From: an uncultured Prevotellaceae bacterium
GTDB lineage: Bacteria; Bacteroidota; Bacteroidia; Bacteroidales; Bacteroidaceae
Assembly (NCBI GenBank): GCA_902800435.1
Contig: CADCEQ010000008.1
Span: forward strand, 1 to 64,000
Length of the DNA: 64,000 nucleotides
Direction: 5' to 3'
Numbering within the stretch: position 1 is the stretch's first letter; every line of letters begins with the position of its first letter. Below the pieces are notes generated by a model, which did no database searches, was not told the DNA's origin, and saw only the letters and a list, made by a program, of their open reading frames with translations. The translations under genes and the position numbers were made by a program. Below are positions 58,357-64,000 of this stretch, one piece after another.

Positions 58357-60933
58357 ATGAAAAGAATAGTAACTATCGTTGTGTTAATGGCGGCTGTCGT
58401 TACGGCCATCGCTCAGACGCTGACCGCCAATGCACCGTCGCACGTCGCCGTAGGCGAGCAGTTCCGGCTTTCGTACACGGTGAACACTCAGGACGTCAGC
58501 GATTTCCGTGTTGGCGACATCCCCGATGCCTTCGAGGTGCTGATGGGCCCCAGCCGCTCGTCGCAGTCGAGCTTCCAGATTATCAACGGCCACACCAGCC
58601 AGTCGTCGTCCATCACGTTCACCTATATCGTCGTGGCCGTCAAGAACGGTACGTTCACCATTCCCGCTGCCCATGCCACGGCCGAGGGGAAGAACGTCGC
58701 CTCAAGCTCGCTGAAGATTACGGTCTCCGGCCAGGCCCAGGCAGGACAGGGTGGGGGAGGCCAGCGCCAGCAACAGCAGATGCAGCCGCAGCCCCGTGCC
58801 GCCGGCTCGCCCATCTCAGGCTCCGATCTCTTCATCAAGGTCAGCGCCAACAAGAAACGCGTCTACGAGCAGGAACCCATCCTGCTGACCTATAAGGTGT
58901 ATACGCTCGTCGACCTGACGCAGCTTGAGGGAAAGATGCCAGAGCTGAACGGCTTCCACACCCAGGAGGTGCCGCTGCCCCAGCAGAAGAGTTTCAAGAT
59001 TGAGCAGGTCAACGGTCGTCCCTATCGCACGGTGACGTGGTCGCAGTATGTGATGTTCCCGCAGATTACGGGCAAGCTGAAGATTCCCGGCATCACGTTC
59101 AATGGCATCGTCATCCAGCAGAACCGCAATATCGACCCCTTCGAGGCCTTCTTCAACGGCGGCTCCGGCTATGTCGAGGTGAAGAAGCAGATACAGGCTC
59201 CCGGCATCGAGATACAGGTTGACCCGCTGCCCCAGCGTCCCGCCAACTTCTCGGGCGGTGTGGGCCACTTCAACGTCTCTGCCCAGCTGGAAGGCTCTGA
59301 GGTAAAGGCCAACGAGCCGGTCAAGATGCGTGTCACCGTCAGCGGCGTGGGCAACCTGAAGCTCATCAAGCAGCCCGTCGTAGAATTCCCCAAGGACTTC
59401 GACAAGTACGATGCCAAGGTGACCGACAAGTCAAAGCTGACGGTCAACGGCGTCGAGGGCTCTATGATTTACGACTTCCTCGCCGTACCCCGCCATCCAG
59501 GCAAGTTCGAGATTCCGCCCGTGGAGTTCACTTACTACGACACGGGCTCGAACAGCTACAAGACCGCCAAGACCGAAGCCTTCACGCTTAATGTGCAGAA
59601 GGGCGACGGCAGCGCTGCGTCCGTCAGCGACTACACCGGTCAGGAAGACCTGAAACTGCTGAACAAGGACATCCGCTATATCAAGACAGCCGACAGCGCT
59701 GTCAGCGACTCCCTTACCGACACCTTCTTCGGCAGCACGGGCTACTGGACGTCGTTAGCCGTCCTGGCTCTCATCTTTATCTCGCTGTTCGTCATCTTCC
59801 GCCAGCGCGCCATTGCCGGTGCCGACATTGTCGGCCAGCGTGCCGGTCGTGCCAACAAGGTGGCCACGAAGCGCCTGAAGAAGGCCTCGCGACTGATGAA
59901 GGACAACAAGCCCTCAGACTTCTACGACGAGGTGCTGCGCGCTCTCTGGGGCTACGTCGGCGACAAGCTGAACATCCCCGTTGAGCAGCTCTCGCGCGAG
60001 AATATCAGTCAGCAGCTTGACAGCCACAACGTCAGCGCCGACACCATCCAGCAGTTTATCGGGGCCATCGACGAGTGCGAGTATGCCCGTTATGCCCCAG
60101 GCGACCCGACAGGAAATATGAATAAGGTATTCGAAGCCGCCATGACGGCGATAACGACTATTGAGAATAACGTCAGGAAGCGCCGTCCGGCCAAGTCGGC
60201 TACCCTCTTGCTGCTGGCATTGCTCCTGCCGCTCTCAGCTTCAGCCGTGACTAAGGCCGAGGCCGACAGCGCCTACGCCCAGGGACACTACCAGCAGGCC
60301 GTCAACGACTACGAGGCTCTGCTGAAGCAGGGCGTCAGCAGCGACCTCTACTACAACTTGGGCAACGCCTACTACCGTATGGACGAGATGCCGCGTGCCG
60401 TCCTCAACTACGAGCGCGCCCTGCTGCTCTCGCCCGGCGACCGCGACGTGCGCTTCAACCTGCAGATGGCCCGCTCGAAGACCATCGACAAGATTACGCC
60501 CGAGTCGGAGATGTTCTTCGTCACTTGGTATCACTCGTTGGTCAACCTGACCAGCGTCGACGGCTGGGCACGGCTGGCACTTGTCGCCCTGGCACTGGCT
60601 ATTGTGCTGGCACTGGTCTATCTCTTCGCCTCGCCCGTTTGGCTGCGCAAGTTGGGCTTCTTCGGCGCCCTCTTCCTGTTGGTGTTCTTCGTCTGCTCCA
60701 ACTTCTTTGCCTATGCCCAGAAGCAGAGCCTCACCAACCGTAGCGGTGCCATCATCATGGCGCCCGCAGCAACCGTCAAGAGTACGCCAGCCAAGCAGGG
60801 CACCGACCTCTTCATCCTCCACGAGGGTACGAAGGTCGATATTACCGACGGCACCATGCGCCAGTGGAAGCGCATCCGCGTGGCCGACGGCAAGGAGGGC
60901 TGGATAGAAAGCTCACAGATGGAAATCATTTAA
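58357..60933 (+). CDS. BatD-BatE fusion: BatD beta domains plus TPR/SH3 domains
   Basis: The 858-residue protein has a signal peptide (TAIAQ), BatD-type beta domains (20-430) with a Gly/Gln-rich linker near 128-150, a membrane helix (about 467-485), a cytosolic helical region to about 610, then 'ATLLLLALLLPLSASA' (former BatE signal), TPR units ('AQGHYQQAVNDYEALLKQG', 'YYNLGNAYYRMDEMPRAVLNYERALLLSP'), two helices (about 725-745 and 755-775) and an SH3-like end ('LFILHEGTKVDITDGTMRQWKRIRVADGKEGWI'). It parallels the BatBC fusion, so all five Bat units are present in three genes. Confidence 0.85.
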   Translation: MKRIVTIVVLMAAVVTAIAQTLTANAPSHVAVGEQFRLSYTVNTQDVSDFRVGDIPDAFEVLMGPSRSSQSSFQIINGHTSQSSSITFTYIVVAVKNGTFTIPAAHATAEGKNVASSSLKITVSGQAQAGQGGGGQRQQQQMQPQPRAAGSPISGSDLFIKVSANKKRVYEQEPILLTYKVYTLVDLTQLEGKMPELNGFHTQEVPLPQQKSFKIEQVNGRPYRTVTWSQYVMFPQITGKLKIPGITFNGIVIQQNRNIDPFEAFFNGGSGYVEVKKQIQAPGIEIQVDPLPQRPANFSGGVGHFNVSAQLEGSEVKANEPVKMRVTVSGVGNLKLIKQPVVEFPKDFDKYDAKVTDKSKLTVNGVEGSMIYDFLAVPRHPGKFEIPPVEFTYYDTGSNSYKTAKTEAFTLNVQKGDGSAASVSDYTGQEDLKLLNKDIRYIKTADSAVSDSLTDTFFGSTGYWTSLAVLALIFISLFVIFRQRAIAGADIVGQRAGRANKVATKRLKKASRLMKDNKPSDFYDEVLRALWGYVGDKLNIPVEQLSRENISQQLDSHNVSADTIQQFIGAIDECEYARYAPGDPTGNMNKVFEAAMTAITTIENNVRKRRPAKSATLLLLALLLPLSASAVTKAEADSAYAQGHYQQAVNDYEALLKQGVSSDLYYNLGNAYYRMDEMPRAVLNYERALLLSPGDRDVRFNLQMARSKTIDKITPESEMFFVTWYHSLVNLTSVDGWARLALVALALAIVLALVYLFASPVWLRKLGFFGALFLLVFFVCSNFFAYAQKQSLTNRSGAIIMAPAATVKSTPAKQGTDLFILHEGTKVDITDGTMRQWKRIRVADGKEGWIESSQMEII

Positions 60934-60938
60934 GCAGT

Positions 60939-61640
60939 ATGCTGGAACAACTGATTGACTTCGACCGATGGCTGCTTTTGGCCGTGAACGGCAGCGACTC
61001 GCTCTACTTCGACGGAGTAGTGCGCACGCTGACGACGGCTGCCACGTGGATACCGCTCTACATAGCGCTGTTCTATCTGGTCATGAAGAACAACAACTCG
61101 ATGCGCAAGATACTGACCATCGTCCTCTGTGCCGGCCTGTGCTACCTCTTGGCCGGTGCTGTCGACGACGGCATCGTCAAACCGCTCGTTGCCCGCTGGC
61201 GGCCTACCCACGACCCCGTTATCGGTTGGCAGGTCGATGTGGTCGACGGCTATCGTGGCGGCCGTTACGGATTCTTCTCGGCCCACGCCTGCAACACGTT
61301 CAGCCTGGCTGTCTTCTTCAGTCTGCTGGTGCGCAGCCGTGTGCTGACGGTTGCCCTCGTGCTGTGGTCGCTCGTCAACTGCTGGACGCGTCTTTATCTG
61401 GGCGTACACTTCCCTGGCGACATCCTTGTGGGCGTGCTATGGGGTGCGGTCGTCGGAACAGCCGTCTATTTCTTGTTTATGCGTATGGAGCGCCGCTTCT
61501 CAAACGGCATGAAGTTCATTTCGTCTCAATACACTTCTGCAGGCTATCAGTATGTTGATGTCGACGTGGTCGTTTCCGTGCTGGTGTTCACGTTTGTCTA
61601 TGCCCTGCTCCGCGGCTGTCTGATGCTTTATAGCCAGTAA
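60939..61640 (+). CDS. PAP2-family membrane phosphatase
   Basis: The 233-residue protein from ATG 60939 has five or six membrane helices and the three PAP2 motifs in modified form: 'KPLVARWRP', 'FFSAHACNTF' (PSGH replaced by FSAH) and 'TRLYLGVHFPGD' (catalytic His and Asp). Such enzymes dephosphorylate undecaprenyl pyrophosphate, lipid A or phosphatidate on the periplasmic side. The substrate cannot be told from sequence. The start is five bases after the previous stop. Confidence 0.88.
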   Translation: MLEQLIDFDRWLLLAVNGSDSLYFDGVVRTLTTAATWIPLYIALFYLVMKNNNSMRKILTIVLCAGLCYLLAGAVDDGIVKPLVARWRPTHDPVIGWQVDVVDGYRGGRYGFFSAHACNTFSLAVFFSLLVRSRVLTVALVLWSLVNCWTRLYLGVHFPGDILVGVLWGAVVGTAVYFLFMRMERRFSNGMKFISSQYTSAGYQYVDVDVVVSVLVFTFVYALLRGCLMLYSQ

Positions 61641-61655
61641 ATGGTTTAGAGAAAG

Positions 61656-62909
61656 ATGAATACAAAGGAAATCCAAATCAGCGATTATAATTACCCGCTC
61701 CCCGACGAGCGAATTGCCAAGTACCCGTTGGCCCGCCGCGACCAGTCGAAACTGCTGGTCTACGACAAGGGCGAGGTCAGCGACGACGTGTTCTGCAACC
61801 TGCCCCAGCACTTGCCTCATGGTGCCCTGATGGTGTTCAACAACACCCGCGTCATTCAGGCGCGTATGCACTTCCGCAAGTCGACTGGCGCGCTCATCGA
61901 GATGTTCCTGCTCGAACCGGCCCAGCCTGCCGACTACGAGCAGATGTTCCAGACGCGCGAAAGCTGCCAGTGGCTCTGCCTCGTCGGCAACCTGAAGAAG
62001 TGGAAGGAGGGCACCCTGGTGCGCGAATTGGAAATCAAGGGTGAGCATATAGAAATCCGTGCAATGCGCAAGGGTGAGGCCGGCACGAGCCATTTAGTTG
62101 TGTTCGAGTGGGACAACAGTTCGGTATCGTTCGCCGAGATTCTCGATGCCGTAGGCGAACTGCCCATTCCGCCCTACCTGAACCGCGACACCGAGGAGAG
62201 CGACAAGACCACCTACCAGACCGTCTACTCCAAGATCAAGGGCAGCGTGGCGGCACCCACCGCCGGACTCCACTTCACGCCCGAGGTGCTGAGCGCCCTC
62301 GACGCTCATGGCATCGACCGCGAGGAGGTGACGCTCCACGTCGGAGCCGGCACGTTCAAGCCCGTGAAGTCTGCCGACATCGGCCACCACGAAATGCACA
62401 CCGAGTACATTGCCGTCCACCGCCGTACACTCGAAAAACTGCTGGCTCACGACTGTCAGGCCATTGCCGTCGGCACCACCAGCGTCCGCACGCTCGAGAG
62501 CCTCTACTACATGGGGCTGAAAGTGCTTAGCAATCCCGATATCAGCGAAGAGGAACTGCACGTCAGCCAGTGGGAACCGTATGAAGACCCCCCATCCCCC
62601 CTGTTTAGGGGGGCACCAAGCTCTCCCCCTAAACAGGGGGAGGTGGAGAGGGTCTTGCAGGCCCTGCTCGACTGGATGGACCGCCGCCAGCTCACCGTGC
62701 TCCACTCAAGCACGCAGATCATCATAGCCCCGGGCTACGACTATAAGATTGTGCGCATGCTGGTGACCAACTTCCACCAGCCGCAGTCGACGCTGCTCTT
62801 GCTGGTCAGCGCCTTCGTTCATGGCGACTGGCACCGCATCTACGACTACGCCCTCGCCCACGACTTCCGTTTCCTGAGCTACGGCGACTCGTCGCTGCTT
62901 ATGCCGTAG
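61656..62909 (+). CDS. queA: tRNA preQ1(34) S-adenosylmethionine ribosyltransferase-isomerase, with in-frame palindromic insert
   Basis: The 417-residue enzyme shows 'YPLPDERIAKYPLARRDQSKLLVY', 'MVFNNTRVIQAR', 'APTAGLHFTPEVL', 'LHVGAGTFKPVK', 'IAVGTTSVRTLESL' and 'TNFHQPQSTLLLLVSAF'. It makes epoxyqueuosine in tRNA. At about residues 310-332 an extra Pro-rich stretch ('EDPPSPLFRGAPSSPPKQGE') is encoded by two palindromes (62596-62640) that are inverted copies of each other. Its 3' end overlaps that of the convergent kdsB by 11 bases. Confidence 0.95.
   Translation: MNTKEIQISDYNYPLPDERIAKYPLARRDQSKLLVYDKGEVSDDVFCNLPQHLPHGALMVFNNTRVIQARMHFRKSTGALIEMFLLEPAQPADYEQMFQTRESCQWLCLVGNLKKWKEGTLVRELEIKGEHIEIRAMRKGEAGTSHLVVFEWDNSSVSFAEILDAVGELPIPPYLNRDTEESDKTTYQTVYSKIKGSVAAPTAGLHFTPEVLSALDAHGIDREEVTLHVGAGTFKPVKSADIGHHEMHTEYIAVHRRTLEKLLAHDCQAIAVGTTSVRTLESLYYMGLKVLSNPDISEEELHVSQWEPYEDPPSPLFRGAPSSPPKQGEVERVLQALLDWMDRRQLTVLHSSTQIIIAPGYDYKIVRMLVTNFHQPQSTLLLLVSAFVHGDWHRIYDYALAHDFRFLSYGDSSLLMP
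62596..62640. repeat. Inverted pair of GC-rich palindromes inside queA
   Basis: CCCCCCTGTTTAGGGGGG (62596-62613) and CCCCCTAAACAGGGGG (62625-62640) are each imperfectly palindromic and are reverse complements of each other, so the segment can form one long stem. Similar palindromes lie at 591-681. The element is read in frame and adds about 20 residues to QueA. Confidence 0.8.
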
Positions 62910-63639
62910 CCAGGAAAGCCTCTGCCCGCTCAAGGTCGCCGGGTGTGTCGATGCCGACGGTCTCGACGTCGGTCTCTCCCACGCGTATGCGATAACCGTT
63001 CTGAAGCCAGCGCAGCTGCTCCAGGCTCTCGGCCTTTTCAAGCGGGCTCTGGGGCAGACGGGTAATTTCGGCCAGCACCTCGCGACGGTAGGCATAGATG
63101 CCCAAGTGCTTGAGGAACGGGAAGTGCTCGAGCCACAGCTCCTGCTCGACGCCCCTGATGAATGGGATGGGCGAGCGGCTGAAGTAGAGTGCGAATCCCC
63201 TTGTGTCGCAGACAATCTTCGGCGAGTTAGGGTTCATGACGGTCTCCGGCGTCTCAAAGCGCTTGCCCAGCGTGCCTATCTGCGTCTGCGGGTCGTCAAA
63301 GAGGTGGCAGAGCGTCTCAATCTGTGAGGGCTGGACGAAGGGCTCGTCGCCCTGAATGTTGATGATGACGTCGGCATCGGTGCCAATCGTCGTGGCGGCC
63401 TCCTCAATGCGGTCGGTGCCGCTCTTATGGTCGGCTCTCGTCATGACGGCCCGGCCTCCAAAGGCCTCGACGGCCTTGAAGATGCGCTCGTCGTCGGTGG
63501 CCACATAGGCCTCGCCGAGAACGCTTGTGGCCTGTTCGTAAACTCTCTGAATGACGGGCTTGCCGCCGAGCATGGCCAGGGGCTTTCCCGGGAACCGCGT
63601 CGAGGCATAGCGTGCAGGGATAATAGCTGTGAATTTCAT
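62899..63639 (-). CDS. kdsB: 3-deoxy-manno-octulosonate cytidylyltransferase (CMP-Kdo synthetase)
   Basis: The start is ATG 63639 (MKFTAIIPARYASTRFPGKPLA), giving 246 aa; the longer open frame reads into the promoter. Motifs 'ARYASTRFPGKPLAMLGGKPVIQ', 'DHKSGTDRIEEA', 'NIQGDEPFV', 'FSRSPIPF' and 'GIDTPGDLERAE' are diagnostic. It activates Kdo for lipopolysaccharide inner core synthesis, confirming a Gram-negative envelope. It is transcribed alone, convergent with queA. Confidence 0.97.
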   Translation of the reverse strand: MKFTAIIPARYASTRFPGKPLAMLGGKPVIQRVYEQATSVLGEAYVATDDERIFKAVEAFGGRAVMTRADHKSGTDRIEEAATTIGTDADVIINIQGDEPFVQPSQIETLCHLFDDPQTQIGTLGKRFETPETVMNPNSPKIVCDTRGFALYFSRSPIPFIRGVEQELWLEHFPFLKHLGIYAYRREVLAEITRLPQSPLEKAESLEQLRWLQNGYRIRVGETDVETVGIDTPGDLERAEAFLATA

Positions 63640-63660
63640 TGTCTGAACATTAATTTTCTG

Positions 63661-63668
63661 CAAAGATA
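63661..63668 (-). promoter_or_regulatory. Promoter -7 box for kdsB
   Basis: The minus strand reads TATCTTTG (63661-63668), 22 bases upstream of the kdsB start codon. No good TTTG -33 element is seen at the right distance. Confidence 0.55.
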
Positions 63669-63706
63669 CGAAATAAATGTCAGAGAATCCGTTAAAAAAT
63701 GCTATC

Positions 63707-63740
63707 TTTTTGGAAGTATATGGTTTTTTTACTAATTTTG
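63707..63740 (+). promoter_or_regulatory. Promoter for the MORN-repeat gene
   Basis: TTTTTGG (63707-63713) and TAATTTTG (63733-63740) are about 20 bases apart. The start codon lies 24 bases after the -7 box. Confidence 0.65.
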
Positions 63741-63763
63741 GGCATTGAAATTTGAATTTACGT

Positions 63764-64000
63764 ATGAAAAGATATATCTCCACTATATTTATAGCGGCAC
63801 TTCCCTTGTGGATTAGTGCCCAGAAAATCACGCTCGGTTCGACCACTACCAAGGACGGTGGCGACTATCAGGGCGAGATGGTTGCCGGCAAGCCGCAGGG
63901 CAAGGGCAAGGCTACATATAAGAACGGTAACGTCTACGAAGGCGAGTACGACAAGGGCCGCCGTCAGGGCTATGGCGTCTACACCTTCAACGACGGCGAG
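63764..64000 (+). CDS. Secreted MORN-repeat protein (3' partial)
   Basis: From ATG 63764 the visible 79 residues comprise a signal peptide (MKRYISTIFIAALPLWISAQ) and then MORN units: 'GDYQGEMVAGKPQGKGKATY', 'GNVYEGEYDKGRRQGYGVYTF'. The frame is open at the window end, so more repeats follow. MORN repeats are protein or lipid interaction modules; the role of secreted versions in Bacteroidota is unknown. Confidence 0.88.
   Translation, partial: MKRYISTIFIAALPLWISAQKITLGSTTTKDGGDYQGEMVAGKPQGKGKATYKNGNVYEGEYDKGRRQGYGVYTFNDGE

Noticed and set aside
56676..60933. The Bat fusions as a pair of frameshift artefacts
   Set aside because: Both junctions are in frame with intact domains and plausible linker or signal sequences, and two independent errors of the same type are unlikely.

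Overview
The window is a gene-dense chromosomal segment from a member of the Bacteroidota, most likely Bacteroidales and Prevotella-like. The reasons are promoters of the TTTG / 19-20 bp / TAnnTTTG type, an HU-like protein beside a 'smalltalk' micro-protein, an archaeal-type phosphoglycerate mutase paralogue in the homoserine kinase slot of the threonine operon, a Bat (aerotolerance) operon, and a type VI secretion system (T6SS) without TssJ/L/M. The genus is an inference.

Layout. 1-1.0 kb: a partial HU-like gene, decamer repeat arrays and a micro-protein. 1.0-14 kb: housekeeping genes (rpmA, rplU, htpG, a frameshifted DUF3298-type lipoprotein, two tandem acyl-CoA ligases, an FtsX-type permease, an aminotransferase, a DUF2027-like protein, nadE). 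14.0-44.4 kb: one continuous block of minus-strand genes, read from 44.4 kb down to 14.0 kb. 44.5-48.3 kb: thrA and its kinase-slot partner. 48.3-52.6 kb: ftsY, rimO, two HU-family genes. 52.6-60.9 kb: moxR, DUF58 and the Bat operon. 60.9-64 kb: a PAP2 phosphatase, queA, kdsB and the start of a MORN-repeat protein.

The most interesting part is the 30 kb block. It starts at a canonical promoter, then a NusG/UpxY-type antiterminator gene, followed by clpV, tssB, tssC, hcp, an Hcp domain fused to a LEA-like helix, vgrG and a DUF4280 (PAAR-like) spike. After a 0.5 kb repeat-rich gap comes a complete-looking ubiquitin-type cassette: a ubiquitin-like protein whose last 20 residues align without gaps to ubiquitin, an E2 with HPN and Cys, two envelope proteins, a membrane-anchored JAMM peptidase, a membrane protein combining a vWA-like domain, a RING-H2-like zinc motif and an FHA-like domain, and an E1 with a UBA3-like layout. 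The same strand continues without a break into tssG, tssK, tssE, tssF, a LysM glucosaminidase, a Hanks-type kinase, a periplasmic WG-like protein and a PP2C phosphatase. The kinase, phosphatase and FHA domain resemble the threonine-phosphorylation switch of proteobacterial T6SSs, but here the FHA domain belongs to the putative E3.

Working model (inference): a contractile T6SS whose envelope complex includes ubiquitin-ligase and deubiquitinase modules, with tail or envelope components, or an exported protein, as the modification target. I know of Ubl/E1/E2/JAB operons in bacteria (Bil, type II CBASS, and operons predicted by comparative genomics). I do not recall a characterised one embedded in a T6SS operon.

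A second theme is repeat structure. Short arrays with 21- or 22-bp period occur in three intergenic regions, a 10-bp-period array lies near the left edge, and GC-rich palindromes are inserted in frame inside queA and rimO.
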